A DNA stretch of 64,000 bases from Thermomonas aquatica (GCF_006337105.1 NZ_CP040871.1:310001-374000); one strand, 5' to 3'. Counted from the stretch's first letter, positions 1-17,237 are shown. Notes: a model not told the origin generated them from the letters alone. A program made the numbers and translations.

Positions 1-3000
1 GGCGTAGAACGGCGGCTTGCCTTGCGGCACGAAGCGCACGCCGCCGCCGAGCGCGGCGTAGTCGAAATCGCGGCCGAAGGCCTTCGTCGCGGCGATCGCT
101 TCCTCCCCCCCGCCCGCCTGCAACGTGCCCGCAACAAGCTTGGCGTTGTCCGCCGACAGCGCCTTGCCCAGCCTGGCCAGCGCGATCTGCTCCTGCGTGC
201 TCAGCCAGAACCACGGCGCCTTCCTGCGCGCATCGAGTTCGCGGCCGATGTCAAGCACGCGCGCGTCGTAGGCCGGCTTGGCATAGCCGCGCTCGTGGGT
301 CAGCGCCAGCATCAGCGCATCGTCGCGCAACGGGCTGTCGTAGCCGCCGAGGTAGCCGGGGCGGTCGCCCTTGAACGCGAAGCCTTCGGCGATCGCCTTC
401 TCGCCGCGCGCCTCGTCGCCCTGCATCGCCAGCGCCAGGCCCAGGTGCACCAGCGGCAAGGCGGTCAGGCTGCGCTTGCGCTCGTTGTCGTACAGCGCGC
501 GCAGGGTGCCCAGCGGCGCGCGATTGACCCGCGCCAGCACGTAGCCGGCGTGCGCCTGGTAGGCGAACTTGAGGTGCTCGCGATGGTCGCGGCCGTAGAA
601 CTCGTGGCCGCCGGCCAGCAGGTCCTCGCTGAGCCGCTGCAAGGCCTTCTGCAGCACCGCGTCGGGGATCGCGAAACCGCCCTCGCGCGCATCCAGCAGG
701 AACTCGACGATGTACGGGGTCAGCGCGGGATCCACGTAGTCGTCGCTGCCCCACATCGAGAAATGGCCGGTGGCCACCTGCATCGACGCCAGCCGCCCGA
801 ACGCGCCGTCCATGCGCGCGCGCCGCTTCTCGGCATCCAGCCCGGAAACCCCGAACTGCTTCGCCGTCGCGGCATCCAGCTCCAGCGCGGCATAGCCCTT
901 GCTGGTGGTCTGCTCGGCGCAGCCGTAGGGATAGTCCAGCGCCCCCTGCAGGGCCGCGGCGAAGGGGATCGGCGGCAGCGCGCTGACCATCATCCGCGCG
1001 CGCACCGAACCCGGCATGAGGCCATCGGCGAATCCCGCGTCCAGGGTCGCCGTGCCGCCCTCGCCCAGCACCTGGCTGCGCGCGCGCACCACCGCCGGCC
1101 ACGCCGGCCGCACCGGCAGGTCGTACTTGCGGTCGACCTTGAAGCCGTTGCCGTCCACCCGCACCCGCACCTGCGCCACGCGGTAGCCCTCGCCGGCCGC
1201 CAGCGGGAAGCTGAGCGTGGACTTGGCCTCGCTGGCCAGGGTGGTGGCGCGGTCGCTGTCGCCGATGGAGACCGGCCCGATGCCATCCACCCGCACCTTG
1301 AAGCTGCCGGCCTTGCCGGTGAAGTTGGTGATGTCCAGGCTGACGGTGCTGCGGTCGCCGGGCGCCATCACCCGCGGCATGCTGGCTTCGGCCACGATCG
1401 GCGCGCGCACCACGGTTTCCGCGTCGCGATTGCCGTATTGGGTGTCGGAGTACACCAGCGCCGACACCCGCAGCGTGCCGTTGAAGTCCGGCACGGCGAG
1501 CGCGACGCGCGCATTGCCCTTCGCGTCCAGTTGCACCGGCCCGGCGAACAGGTCCACGGTCTGCACCCGCGCGGTCGGCCGCCGCGCCTGCGGCAGCGCG
1601 GCCAGCGCCATGTCGCCGCCGAAGCGCAGCTTGGCGGTGCCGCCGTCGAAGCTTTCGATCACCCGGCCGTAGATGTCGTAGGCGTCCACGCCCAGGCGGC
1701 GCTGGGCGAAGAAATGCGCGTTCGCGTCCGGCACCGGGAACCGGGTGATGTTGAGGATGCCGACGTCCACCGCCGACACCGTCGCGAACGCGCGCTTGCC
1801 GGCGAGTTGCGGCGCGCTGAGCGTGACCTGCAGCGGCTGTTCCGGCCGCACCTGCTTCTTCACCGACAGGCCGACGGCGACGCGGCGGTCGCGACGGTCC
1901 ATCGGCACCCAGGCCTCGCCGACCGCGCGCGCCGGGGTGATCTTGCTGGTCGCGCTGCCGCCGCGGAACACCAGCGCGGTCACGTACACGTCGTGGCGCT
2001 CCCAGTCCTTGGTCACCGGGATTTCGACCACCGTGCCGGGCTTGGCGTCCACCGCCTGCACGAACAGCATGCGGTCGCTTTCCACCATCACCAGGCCCTT
2101 GCCCGCGTGCGGCGGGGTCAGGGTGGCCTTCAGCGTGTCGCCGGCGCGATAGGCGGTCTTGTCCAGCGCCAGCTTGACCTTGTCCGGGCGCGCATCGAGC
2201 CCGCGGTTCTGGTCGTCCCAGCCCCAGCCGGCGCGGAACGGATAGCGCATGGTCAGCCTGGTCGCCGGATCGAACACCTCGATGCGGTAGTCGCCCCATT
2301 CCACCGGGAAATCGAAGCGCACGGCAGTGGTGCCGACGTCGATGGCACGCGTTTCCACGGTCTGGAAGCGGCGGGTGAAGTCGTAGTCCCAGCCGCTGTC
2401 GTCGTCGTGCGTCCAATGGTAGTCGCGATGCTCGCGCACCAGGCTGATTTTCAGGCCTTTCGCCGGGCGCGGCTGGCCATCGCTGCCGAAGCGCATCAGC
2501 TCGAAGCGCGCGTTCGCGTTGGCGTCCGCGCCGTCGGTGTCGTCGAACAGCGGGTGCACGCCGACCAGGGCATCGGCCGGCCACAGCACGCGCTCCACGC
2601 TGCGGTTGACGCTGCGCCCGCCGGATTCGTACAGGCTGCCGGACACCACCGCCTTCACCGGGGTATTGCCCTTCACTTCCTTCGGCAACGCGATGTCCTG
2701 GCGCAGCTCGCCCTGCGCATCGAGCGCCGCGTCGACGGCATCCTTCGCCTCCTTCGGCAGTTCGACCGTGGGATCGCCGAAGAACCAGCCCTTGGCCTGC
2801 GCCAGCGGATGCTGGTCGACCATCACCGCGAGCCTGGCCGTGAAGCGGTTGCCCGCTGCCGGCGCGCCGTACAGGTAGGCGCCCTCCGCCTGCAGGCGGA
2901 ACGGCTGGCCGGTGCGCAACACCGCATCGTCGCTGTCGAGGTCGAGCTTCATGCGCTCGGGCAGGAATTCCTCGATGCGCAGGGTCATGCCCTGCACCGC

Positions 3001-4443
3001 GTCCTTGCTGGCCGGGTCGGTGCGGAACTCGACCTGCCAGCGGCCGGTCGGCGCTTCCTGCGGGATCTGCTTCTCGAAGCGGAAGTAGCCCGATGCTTCG
3101 GGCTGGATCCGCGATTCGACGAAGATCTTGCCGTCCGGCTGCTTCAGCCGCACGAACAGCGACTGCGACTTGCCATCCCTGGCCGTCACCGGCTTGCCGT
3201 CGAAGTCGCGCAGCAGCGCGGAGACGCGCACGGTTTCGCCGGGACGGTAGAGGTCGCGCCCGGACCAGGCGAACACGTCGAACCAGGCCTGCTCGCGCCC
3301 GCTCACCGCGAATTCGGACAGGTCCAGCGCCGGCTGGTTGAACGGCAGCATCGACACGTCCTTGCCGCGCGCCGCGGTCAGCACGTGCGCCGCGTCCAGC
3401 GTGTAGTCCAGCAGCGCATTGCCGTTGCCGTCGGTGGCGGCCTTGAACACCGGCTCGCCGCGCGCATCCAGCACCCGCAGGTCGACGCCGGCCAGCGCGC
3501 CGCCGTCCTCCAGCGAGGCGGTGTGGACGAACAGCTTGTCCTTGTACGCGCGCACGTGCAGGCCGATGTCGCTGACGCTGAAGAACGCGGTGTCGTATTC
3601 GTCCTTGAACGCGCCGGCCTTCTTCATCACCGCGAAATACAGGCCCGGCTGCTGCAGCTCGGCGATCTCGCCGATCGGCAGGTAGGTCAGCACGCGTTCG
3701 TTGCGTTCGCCGCCCAGCACGAAGCGGTTGACGTACACCGGCTCGGCCAGCTTCGAGATCGGCGGGCGGCTGTCCGGATCGTCCTTGTCGTACCAGGAGG
3801 GATCCAGCTCCCAGCTGCCGCGGCGCCCGCCGCGCTGGTATTCGGCGAAGAACCTGGGCAGCGAGGCGTCGCGCACGCGCAGGAACTCGACGTCGACCTC
3901 GGCCACGTTGACCGAGACCACCGGCAGGCCGCGCGATTCCTTCGCCGGCAGCACGCTGCCCTGCGAGGCGAAGCCGACCGCCGGTTCCAGCTCGCCGGTG
4001 AACACCTTCAGTTCCTGGTCGCGGCCGAGCTTGCTGCCGTCCGCCGCGACCAGCGCGCCGGAGACGCGCAGGGTGACCGTGCTGTTGGCCGGCACGTGCG
4101 GGTAGCGCAGGATCTTGCCGTCGTCGGACAGCGTCCAGCTGCTGCCCTCGCCCACGCGTTCGGCGAAGGTCAGCAGCTTGTCGAATTCCTGGGTGCCGAC
4201 CAGCGGTCGCGAGAACTCCACCGCGATGGCCAGGTCGTCGCGCCCCTGATCCGGATACGCGCGCACCAGGGCGAAGCCCTTGACCGCCTCGCGCTTGCCC
4301 TTGATCGCCTCGCCGCTGGCGGCCGGCAGCTGCCCGGACGGATTGCGCTTGCAGGCGGGCAATCCCGCCGCCAGCGCGGCCAGCAGCAACAGCGCCAATG
4401 CACGGCGCAGCAGGCGCCCAGTCGATTCCCCGCGCAATCCCAT
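1..4443 (-). CDS. Alpha-2-macroglobulin family lipoprotein (partial, C-terminus beyond window)
   Basis: An open frame of 1481 codons runs from an ATG at 4443 off the left edge without a stop. The N-terminus has a basic head, a hydrophobic core and a lipobox (LPAC, Cys31), so it should be a lipid-anchored periplasmic protein. It contains the thioester motif CAEQ (Cys1175, Glu1177, Gln1178), the hallmark of thioester-type alpha-2-macroglobulins, followed by alpha-helical thioester-domain sequence. Long MG/beta-sandwich regions precede it. Known YfhM-type bacterial homologues of about 1600-1700 residues trap proteases and often sit beside pbpC (penicillin-binding protein 1C); that neighbour would lie outside the window. 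The start is chosen for the lipobox; the ribosome site is weak. Confidence 0.93.
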   Translation of the reverse strand, partial: MGLRGESTGRLLRRALALLLLAALAAGLPACKRNPSGQLPAASGEAIKGKREAVKGFALVRAYPDQGRDDLAIAVEFSRPLVGTQEFDKLLTFAERVGEGSSWTLSDDGKILRYPHVPANSTVTLRVSGALVAADGSKLGRDQELKVFTGELEPAVGFASQGSVLPAKESRGLPVVSVNVAEVDVEFLRVRDASLPRFFAEYQRGGRRGSWELDPSWYDKDDPDSRPPISKLAEPVYVNRFVLGGERNERVLTYLPIGEIAELQQPGLYFAVMKKAGAFKDEYDTAFFSVSDIGLHVRAYKDKLFVHTASLEDGGALAGVDLRVLDARGEPVFKAATDGNGNALLDYTLDAAHVLTAARGKDVSMLPFNQPALDLSEFAVSGREQAWFDVFAWSGRDLYRPGETVRVSALLRDFDGKPVTARDGKSQSLFVRLKQPDGKIFVESRIQPEASGYFRFEKQIPQEAPTGRWQVEFRTDPASKDAVQGMTLRIEEFLPERMKLDLDSDDAVLRTGQPFRLQAEGAYLYGAPAAGNRFTARLAVMVDQHPLAQAKGWFFGDPTVELPKEAKDAVDAALDAQGELRQDIALPKEVKGNTPVKAVVSGSLYESGGRSVNRSVERVLWPADALVGVHPLFDDTDGADANANARFELMRFGSDGQPRPAKGLKISLVREHRDYHWTHDDDSGWDYDFTRRFQTVETRAIDVGTTAVRFDFPVEWGDYRIEVFDPATRLTMRYPFRAGWGWDDQNRGLDARPDKVKLALDKTAYRAGDTLKATLTPPHAGKGLVMVESDRMLFVQAVDAKPGTVVEIPVTKDWERHDVYVTALVFRGGSATSKITPARAVGEAWVPMDRRDRRVAVGLSVKKQVRPEQPLQVTLSAPQLAGKRAFATVSAVDVGILNITRFPVPDANAHFFAQRRLGVDAYDIYGRVIESFDGGTAKLRFGGDMALAALPQARRPTARVQTVDLFAGPVQLDAKGNARVALAVPDFNGTLRVSALVYSDTQYGNRDAETVVRAPIVAEASMPRVMAPGDRSTVSLDITNFTGKAGSFKVRVDGIGPVSIGDSDRATTLASEAKSTLSFPLAAGEGYRVAQVRVRVDGNGFKVDRKYDLPVRPAWPAVVRARSQVLGEGGTATLDAGFADGLMPGSVRARMMVSALPPIPFAAALQGALDYPYGCAEQTTSKGYAALELDAATAKQFGVSGLDAEKRRARMDGAFGRLASMQVATGHFSMWGSDDYVDPALTPYIVEFLLDAREGGFAIPDAVLQKALQRLSEDLLAGGHEFYGRDHREHLKFAYQAHAGYVLARVNRAPLGTLRALYDNERKRSLTALPLVHLGLALAMQGDEARGEKAIAEGFAFKGDRPGYLGGYDSPLRDDALMLALTHERGYAKPAYDARVLDIGRELDARRKAPWFWLSTQEQIALARLGKALSADNAKLVAGTLQAGGGEEAIAATKAFGRDFDYAALGGGVRFVPQGKPPFYA

Positions 4444-4521
4444 GTCGGATCCATCCAGGCCAGGTGGTTTCGAGTATAGGACGCGCTACGGACCGGGAAT
4501 CGGCCGGCTCCTGCGCAAACG

Positions 4522-4548
4522 AAAAGCCCGGCATTCAGCCGGGCTTTT
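4522..4548 (-). terminator. Rho-independent terminator after gyrA
   Basis: A perfect 11-bp stem (AAAAGCCCGGC / GCCGGGCTTTT) with a 5-nt loop ends in T residues on the minus strand, 21 nt past the gyrA stop and before the alpha-2-macroglobulin gene. It separates the two transcription units. Confidence 0.85.
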
Positions 4549-4569
4549 GCCGTTGCGCCGGTTTTGCCG

Positions 4570-7161
<2,592 letters not shown>

Positions 7162-7268
7162 CAGGTGTCCATGTCGATGCGGCGTGTTTTTCGAGAATTC
7201 GATGCCCGCGAACGGCCTGCGCGAGGCTCATCGCGGCGGGCATTTCGAAGGGGTTCCAGCAACGTGAA

Positions 7269-7277
7269 ATCGTAGCA
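7269..7277 (-). promoter_or_regulatory. Possible extended -10 promoter of gyrA
   Basis: The minus strand reads TGCTACGAT, an extended -10 element, about 108 nt upstream of the gyrA ATG. No convincing -35 box is seen. The rest of 7162-7432 shows no gene. Confidence 0.35.
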
Positions 7278-7432
7278 TTTCCGGCGCGTTTCCGCACCGC
7301 CGATTCAGACGAGGAAACAAGCACTTAGGCGCTGTTTTTCGCGCCCATCGAACCGGCCATCGCAGGCATTCGCCATGCGCCCGGGAATGTCGCTGCGCGA
7401 ACGCCCGTGATGGCCGCCTGCGCGATCCGGGG

Positions 7433-8491
7433 TCAGCCCGGGAACGCCGCCCGCATGCGCGCCGCATCGGGGCGCTCGACCACGCCCTTTTCGGTCACGA
7501 TGGCATCGATCAGCGCGTGCGGAGTGACGTCGAACACCGGGTTCCAGGCGTGCACGCCTTCGGCCACCGTGCGTTCGCCGCGGAACGCGAGCAGCTCGGC
7601 GGCATCGCGTTCCTCGATCTCGATCAGGTCGCCGCTGGCCGTGTCCATGTCCACCGTGGACGACGGCGCCACCACCATGAACTTCAGCCCGTGGTGCTTG
7701 GCCGCGATGGCGAGCTGGTAGGTGCCGATCTTGTTGGCGGTGTCGCCGTTGGCGCAGATGCGGTCGGCGCCGACCACCACCCACTGCACCTGCCCCGACT
7801 GCATCAGGTGCGAGGCGGCGGCGTCGGCGATCAGGGTGGCGTCGATGCCGTCCTGCTGCAGCTCCCACACGGTCAGGCGCGCGCCCTGGTTCCACGGGCG
7901 GGTCTCGCCGGCGAACACGCGGGCGATGCGTTCCGCCGCCACGCCGGCGCGGATCACGCCCAGCGCGGTGCCGAAGCCGGCGGTGGCCAGCGAACCGGTA
8001 TTGCAATGGGTCAGCACGCCGCTGCCGGGGGCGATCAGGTTCGCACCCAAGGCGCCCATATGGCGATTGGCGGCCAGGTCTTCGGTTTCGATGGCGCGCG
8101 CCTCGCGTTCGATGCGCTCGCGCCAGTCGGGGCCGGCGTCGGCCAACGCGCGGCGCATGCGCGCCAGCGCCCAGGCCAGGTTCACCGCGGTCGGGCGCGC
8201 GGCATTGAGCCGCTGCATCGCCGGCTCCAGCTTGCGCGCGGCTTCGGCACCGTCGAGCGCATCGATCGTCCGCGCCGCCAGTACCACGCCCCAGGCCGCG
8301 GCGATGCCGATCGCCGGTGCGCCGCGCACGGTCAGCGCATGGATCGCCGCGGCGACCTCGTCGCTGCTGCGGCAGGCCACGTATTCCACCGCGAACGGCA
8401 GGTTGCGCTGGTCCAGCAATTGCAGCGCATCGCCGGTCCAGCGGATCGGGCGGACATGGTCGTAACGGTCGAAATCGAGGCGGGTATCCAT
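7433..8491 (-). CDS. mtnA: S-methyl-5-thioribose-1-phosphate isomerase
   Basis: The 352-residue protein matches the eIF2B-related MtnA family, which converts 5-methylthioribose 1-phosphate to methylthioribulose 1-phosphate in the methionine salvage pathway. The catalytic pair is visible: Cys163 in THCNTGSLA and Asp243 in [11 protein letters not shown]. The substrate-binding RGAPAIG segment is near residue 57. The start (MDTRLDFD) is an ATG at 8491; the frame stays open about 107 codons further upstream, but that part lies over the DUF3011 gene in another frame and does not resemble MtnA. The aminotransferase and omega-amidase for the last step of the same pathway lie at 39.6-41.5 kb. Confidence 0.96.
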   Translation of the reverse strand: MDTRLDFDRYDHVRPIRWTGDALQLLDQRNLPFAVEYVACRSSDEVAAAIHALTVRGAPAIGIAAAWGVVLAARTIDALDGAEAARKLEPAMQRLNAARPTAVNLAWALARMRRALADAGPDWRERIEREARAIETEDLAANRHMGALGANLIAPGSGVLTHCNTGSLATAGFGTALGVIRAGVAAERIARVFAGETRPWNQGARLTVWELQQDGIDATLIADAAASHLMQSGQVQWVVVGADRICANGDTANKIGTYQLAIAAKHHGLKFMVVAPSSTVDMDTASGDLIEIEERDAAELLAFRGERTVAEGVHAWNPVFDVTPHALIDAIVTEKGVVERPDAARMRAAFPG

Positions 8492-8528
8492 GCCGGCATT
8501 ATCGACCATCGCATGTCCCGCAGACGAA

Positions 8529-8551
8529 ACCGGCGCCACTCGGGCGCCGGT
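8529..8551 (-). terminator. Hairpin after the DUF3011 gene
   Basis: A perfect 9-bp stem (ACCGGCGCC / GGCGCCGGT) with a 5-nt loop lies between the DUF3011 stop and the mtnA start. On the minus strand a weak T-rich stretch follows, so it is a probable but not strong terminator. Confidence 0.5.
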
Positions 8552-8570
8552 CGTCGTTCGCTGCGGGTGC

Positions 8571-9341
8571 TCAGTACGTGCGGAATTCCGCGCGGCAGCC
8601 ATCCGACACCCAGATGCCGTTGCGCCCATAGCCCCAGGTACGGCCCTGGATGCAGGCCGAACGCGACAGCTGGCGCACCAGCTGCACGCCGGCGCGGGTA
8701 TTGGCGGCGCATTCGCGGGTGCGGCCGTCGTTCGATTCGCAGCGGAAGGTCTGCCCGCCATAGCCGTAACCGGAATTGTTCCAGCCGCCGCCGTAGCCGC
8801 CACCGTAGCCACGGCTCATCGTGAATTCGCCGCGGCAACCCTGCGAAACCCATACGCCGCCGCGGTCGGAACCCCAGGTGCGGCCCTCGATGCAGGCCGT
8901 GCGCGACAGCTGGCGCGACAACTGCACGCGCCCGCGGCCATCGATCGAGCAACGCCGGGTGCGGCCGTCGTTGGACTCGCAGCGGACGGTCGAACCGTAG
9001 CCGTTGCCGTAGCCCTGGTTGCCGTAGTAGCCGTCGTTGTAGCCACCGTCGTAACCGCCGTAGCCGGTCACCCTGAAATCGGCGCGGCAACCGTCGGAGA
9101 CCCAGATCCCGTCGCGGGCATAGCCCCAAGTGCGGCCCTCGATGCAGGCGGTCCGGGAATGCTGGCGTTCCAGCACCACCCGGCCGCCGCCGGTCTGGCA
9201 TTCGCGGGTACGGCCATCGTTGGATTCGCAGCGGATGACATCGCCGCCATAGCCATAGTCGTTGCCGTAATACTGGGCAGCGGCTGGCGCTGCGGCGGAC
9301 GTGGCAAGCACGGCGAAAGCAGTGGCAATGAAGGCACGCAT
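8571..9341 (-). CDS. Secreted protein with three DUF3011 repeats
   Basis: The 256-residue protein begins with a signal peptide (cleavage near AAAPAAAQ). It then carries three copies of the DUF3011 module, at about residues 35-92, 116-173 and 196-254. Each copy has the pattern [12 protein letters not shown], a central SRxACIxGRTWG and a terminal GxWVSxGCRxxF. Each has four cysteines, suggesting two disulfides per module. The linkers are Gly/Tyr/Asn-rich and repetitive. The family is common in Xanthomonadaceae and its function is unknown; the disulfides and signal peptide imply an extracytoplasmic location. It is monocistronic with a hairpin downstream. Confidence 0.9.
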   Translation of the reverse strand: MRAFIATAFAVLATSAAAPAAAQYYGNDYGYGGDVIRCESNDGRTRECQTGGGRVVLERQHSRTACIEGRTWGYARDGIWVSDGCRADFRVTGYGGYDGGYNDGYYGNQGYGNGYGSTVRCESNDGRTRRCSIDGRGRVQLSRQLSRTACIEGRTWGSDRGGVWVSQGCRGEFTMSRGYGGGYGGGWNNSGYGYGGQTFRCESNDGRTRECAANTRAGVQLVRQLSRSACIQGRTWGYGRNGIWVSDGCRAEFRTY

Positions 9342-9480
9342 GATCTTGGCTCCTCTCCCTCGGCCCGCAATGGGCCGACCTCGTGCCGATACTCTAGGCC
9401 CGGAGCATTAACGCAAGGAAAAAATCGGCAGCCTCGCGCCAATACGGATACCACGCATTCAGGAAACGGCGAAGCGCGGT

Positions 9481-13617
<4,137 letters not shown>

Positions 13618-13638
13618 CAGACCGCCTCCTTGGTTCGT

Positions 13639-16600
13639 TTATGCGGCGCCGGCCAGGCGCGCGGCCTCGGCCAGGTCGACCGAGACCAGGCGCGACACGC
13701 CCGGTTCGCGCATGGTCACGCCGGACAGCTGCTGCGCGGCTTCCATGGTCGCCTTGTTGTGGGTCACGAACAGGAACTGTACCTGCTCGCTCATCTCGCT
13801 GACCATCGCGGTGAAGCGGCCGACGTTGGCTTCGTCCAGCGGCGCGTCCACTTCGTCCAGCAGGCAGAACGGCGCGGGATTGAGGCGGAAGATCGCGAAC
13901 ACCAGCGCCACCGCCGTCATCGCCTTCTCGCCGCCGGACAGCAACGAGATGTTGGACACGCGCTTGCCGGGCGGGCGCGCCAGGATCGTCACCCCGGTAT
14001 CGAGCAGGTCATCGCCGGTGAGTTCGAGATACGCATGGCCGCCGCCGAACAGGCGCGGATACAGCTCCTGCACGCCGGCATTGACCCGGTCGAAGGTGTC
14101 CTTGAAGCGGCCGCGGGTTTCCTTGTCGATCTTGCGAATCGCCTCTTCCAGCGTTTCCAGCGCGGAGGTGAGGTCGGCGTCCTGTGCGTCCAGGTATTCC
14201 TTGCGCTGCGCGGCTTCGGCATGTTCCGCGATCGCCGCGAGGTTGACCGGCTCCAGGCGCCGCAATTTCGCGTCGAAATCGGCCACCGCGCGTTCCCACG
14301 CCGAGGCATCGGCGTCCTCGGCCAGCGTATTGATGACATCGTCCATCGCGAAGCCGGCCTCGGCGACGGCGGACGAGAACTGCTCCGCCTTCAGCGCCAG
14401 CGCCTGCTGGTCCAGCTTGCGCTGGCCGATGGCCTCGCGCTGCTGCAGCGACTGCGCATCGCGTTGCTGGCGTACCTGTTCGTAGGTGCGCAGCTCGTTG
14501 TCGACGCCTTCCAGCGCGGAGCGCGCCGCGGCCAGTTCGCGCTCGGTGCGCACGCGCTCGCTCAAGGCGAGCTGGCGTTCGTCTTCCAGCGCCTTGACCG
14601 GTGCGTCGCCGTCGGCGAGCTGCGCGGCCAGGTCGCCCAGGCGCGTGTCCAGCTGCCCGCGCTGCCCGCCCATGCGGTCCAGCGCCTGCGCCAGCGCGAC
14701 GATCTGTGCGCGCTGCGACTCCACCGTCAGCGCCAGCGCATGCGCGGTATCGCGCGACTCGCGGGCGATGTTGCGGGCATTGTCGCGGGCTTCGGTGAGG
14801 CTGCGGCGCTCGCTGTCCAGCGCCTGCCGTTCGGTTTCGAGGTCGCCCATCGCGGCGATCGCATCCTCCACCCGTTGCCGCGCCTCGCGTGCCTGGTCCT
14901 GCCCGCTTTCCAGGGTGGCCGCGAGTTGGGACAGGTCGGCGTCGATGCGTTCGATGCGGTTGCGGGCGGAGTCCAGCTTGCCTTGCTGGCTCTGCAGTTG
15001 GCCGGCCAGTTCCGAGACGCCGCGATGCGCGAGGTACAGCGCACGCTGCGCGTCCTCGCGCTGCTGCTCTGCCGCCAGCATCTGGTCGCGCAGCCTGCTC
15101 AGGCCGCTTTCCAGTTCGCGTTCGCGCGCCACGTGCGCGTCGATGTCGGCGCGCAGCGACTGGATTTCCTTTTCGCGCAACAACGCGCCCTGCTTGGCCG
15201 CGCCCGAGCGCGCCACCCGCACCCAGCCTTCGCCGAGGCGTTCGCCGGCGCGGGTGATCACCGATTCGCCATCGCCCAAGCGCGCCTGCAGGCTGCGCGC
15301 ATCGGCCAGCGAATCGGCGGCGTGCAGGCGCGCCAGCAGGCGACGGATCGCGCGCGGGCCCTGCACCTTCGATGCCAGCGAGGTCGCGGCGTACTGCTCG
15401 TCGCCCGCCTCGGCCGAGACCAGCGCCAAGCGGCCTTCGCCGAGTTCGCCCAGCGCATCGACCAGTTGTTCCGGCGCATCCACGATGACGGCTTCGATCA
15501 ACTGACCCAGCGCGGCTTCCACCGCGTTTTCCCAACCGGCTTCGACGCTGATGCGCTCGCCGACGCGGGCGGCGCTGTCCAGGCCCTGCGCCTGCAACCA
15601 CTGCGTGGCCGCGCCCTGCTCCTGCCCGAGCGCCGCGTGCTGCAGGGTTTCCAGCGAAGACAGGCGACCACGCGCGGCCTGCGCCTGCTTGCGCAGTTCG
15701 GCGAGTTCGGACTGCTGGCCGCGCTGCTGTTCCTGCAGCGACGCCAGCGACTGCTTGCGGCGTTCGACTTCGTCGCCGAGCGTGTCCAACGAGGTCTTCT
15801 GTTCTTCGTGCTGGAGTTGCAGGGCTTCGAAGGCGTCGGCCAGCGCGACCACGTCCAGCGCGGCGCGTTCGAGCGTCAGCTGTTCGCGACGACGGTCGGC
15901 ATCGAGGATCTGCCGGTCCAGGTGTTCGATGCGGGTGCGTTCGACGTCGCCGGCGCGCGCGGCTTCGGCCGAGGCCTTGCTGTGCGCATCCCAGCGTTGC
16001 TGCCAGTCGGCCAGTCGGGTCTCGGCATCGCGCCACGCGTTCTGGCGTGCGCCATCCTCGGCCTGGAGCTGTTCGAGCTTCGGTTCGGCCTCGGCCACCG
16101 ATGCGCGCAGCACGTCGAGCTTCTGCTGGTCGCCGCTGATGTGCGTGCCGAGTTCGGCCAGCGCGCTCTGCGCTTCCTCGCGGGCGCGCTGCAGGCGGGC
16201 GGACAGTTCCTGCTGGTGGGCGATCTGCTGCTCGACCCGGGCCAGTGTGCTGCCGACCTGGTAGACCGCGGCCTGCGCGGCGTTGAGCGCGTCGCTGGCG
16301 GTTTCGCGGCGGACGCGGCCGGTTTCCAGTTCGCGCTCGGCTTCGCGCTGCTCGGCGATCAGCTGCTCGAGGCGGGTTTCCTCGCTGGCCAGCTTCTCGC
16401 GCAGGCGCTGCAATTTGCCGTCGAGCGCGCGGAATTCCAGCGCCTTCCATTCGGCATCCTTGATGCGCCGCTCGGCCTGGATCGCGGTGTACTGCTCGGC
16501 CTGCTTGGCCTGCCGCGCGAGGTGCTGCAGCTGCTTGCCGACTTCCTCGCGCAGGTCGTTGAGGCGGTCCAGGTTCTCGCGGGTGTGGCGGATGCGGGTC

Positions 16601-17142
16601 TCGGTTTCCTTGCGGCGCTCCTTGTACTTGGAGATGCCGGCGGCTTCCTCCAGGTAGACGCGCAGCTCTTCCGGCTTGGCGTCGATGACCTGCGAGATCA
16701 TGCCCTGCTCGATGATCGAGTAGCTGCGCGGGCCGAGGCCGGTGCCGAGGAACAGATCGGTGATGTCGCGGCGGCGGCACTTGCCGCCGTTGAGGTAGTA
16801 CGCGCTCTGGCCGTCGCGGCTGACCGTGCGCTTGACCGAGATCTCGTTGAAGGCCGCGTATTCGCCGGTGATCGCGTGGTCGCTGTTGTCGAACACCAGC
16901 TCCACCATCGCCTGGCTGACCGGCTTGCGCGCCGAGCTGCCGGAGAAGATCACGTCGGTCAGCGAATCGCCGCGCAGGCGGCTGGCGGCGGATTCGCCCA
17001 TCACCCAGCGGATGGCGTCGATGATGTTGGACTTGCCGCAGCCGTTCGGACCGACCACGCCGGTCATGTTGGTCGGCAGGTGCAGGGTGGTCGGATCGAC
17101 GAAGGACTTGAAGCCGGACAGCTTGATGGTGGACAGACGCAT
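13639..17142 (-). CDS. smc: Chromosome partition protein Smc
   Basis: This is a 1167-residue structural-maintenance-of-chromosomes ATPase. The N-terminal Walker A is GPNGCGKSN (residues 31-39). Two long coiled coils flank a hinge around residues 500-650. The C-terminal ABC signature is LSGGEKAMTAVAL and the Walker B is CLLDEVDAPLDEAN. Length and domain order are typical. Smc forms condensin with ScpA and ScpB, both encoded in this window at 32.6-34.3 kb in a separate operon. It is the first gene of the smc-zipA-ligA-epmA unit. Confidence 0.98.
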   Translation of the reverse strand: MRLSTIKLSGFKSFVDPTTLHLPTNMTGVVGPNGCGKSNIIDAIRWVMGESAASRLRGDSLTDVIFSGSSARKPVSQAMVELVFDNSDHAITGEYAAFNEISVKRTVSRDGQSAYYLNGGKCRRRDITDLFLGTGLGPRSYSIIEQGMISQVIDAKPEELRVYLEEAAGISKYKERRKETETRIRHTRENLDRLNDLREEVGKQLQHLARQAKQAEQYTAIQAERRIKDAEWKALEFRALDGKLQRLREKLASEETRLEQLIAEQREAERELETGRVRRETASDALNAAQAAVYQVGSTLARVEQQIAHQQELSARLQRAREEAQSALAELGTHISGDQQKLDVLRASVAEAEPKLEQLQAEDGARQNAWRDAETRLADWQQRWDAHSKASAEAARAGDVERTRIEHLDRQILDADRRREQLTLERAALDVVALADAFEALQLQHEEQKTSLDTLGDEVERRKQSLASLQEQQRGQQSELAELRKQAQAARGRLSSLETLQHAALGQEQGAATQWLQAQGLDSAARVGERISVEAGWENAVEAALGQLIEAVIVDAPEQLVDALGELGEGRLALVSAEAGDEQYAATSLASKVQGPRAIRRLLARLHAADSLADARSLQARLGDGESVITRAGERLGEGWVRVARSGAAKQGALLREKEIQSLRADIDAHVARERELESGLSRLRDQMLAAEQQREDAQRALYLAHRGVSELAGQLQSQQGKLDSARNRIERIDADLSQLAATLESGQDQAREARQRVEDAIAAMGDLETERQALDSERRSLTEARDNARNIARESRDTAHALALTVESQRAQIVALAQALDRMGGQRGQLDTRLGDLAAQLADGDAPVKALEDERQLALSERVRTERELAAARSALEGVDNELRTYEQVRQQRDAQSLQQREAIGQRKLDQQALALKAEQFSSAVAEAGFAMDDVINTLAEDADASAWERAVADFDAKLRRLEPVNLAAIAEHAEAAQRKEYLDAQDADLTSALETLEEAIRKIDKETRGRFKDTFDRVNAGVQELYPRLFGGGHAYLELTGDDLLDTGVTILARPPGKRVSNISLLSGGEKAMTAVALVFAIFRLNPAPFCLLDEVDAPLDEANVGRFTAMVSEMSEQVQFLFVTHNKATMEAAQQLSGVTMREPGVSRLVSVDLAEAARLAGAA

Positions 17143-17208
17143 GCGTGTTGCAACCCCGCGGCCCGCGCGCCATGCACGTGCCGCATCACAGGAATCAGAT
17201 TAATTTAG

Positions 17209-17237
17209 TCCTCTAGATTATTGATTAATATAGAGGA
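17209..17237. promoter_or_regulatory. AT-rich inverted repeat upstream of smc
   Basis: The arms TCCTCTA and TAGAGGA flank an AT-rich 15-nt centre, in an unusually AT-rich patch (about 17196-17240) within GC-rich DNA. It sits between smc and the sugar ABC ATPase stop. It could hold the smc promoter and an operator; no binding protein can be named. Confidence 0.35.

Noticed and set aside
22..4479. A 1485-codon plus-strand open frame opposite the alpha-2-macroglobulin gene
   Set aside because: Its translation is Arg/Ala/Gln/His-rich without domains, as expected for the complement of a high-GC gene; the minus-strand frame has a lipobox and thioester motif.
251..4534. A 1427-codon minus-strand frame over the same gene
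   Set aside because: Low-complexity Arg/Gly/Ala product in a different frame from the protein with recognisable family motifs.
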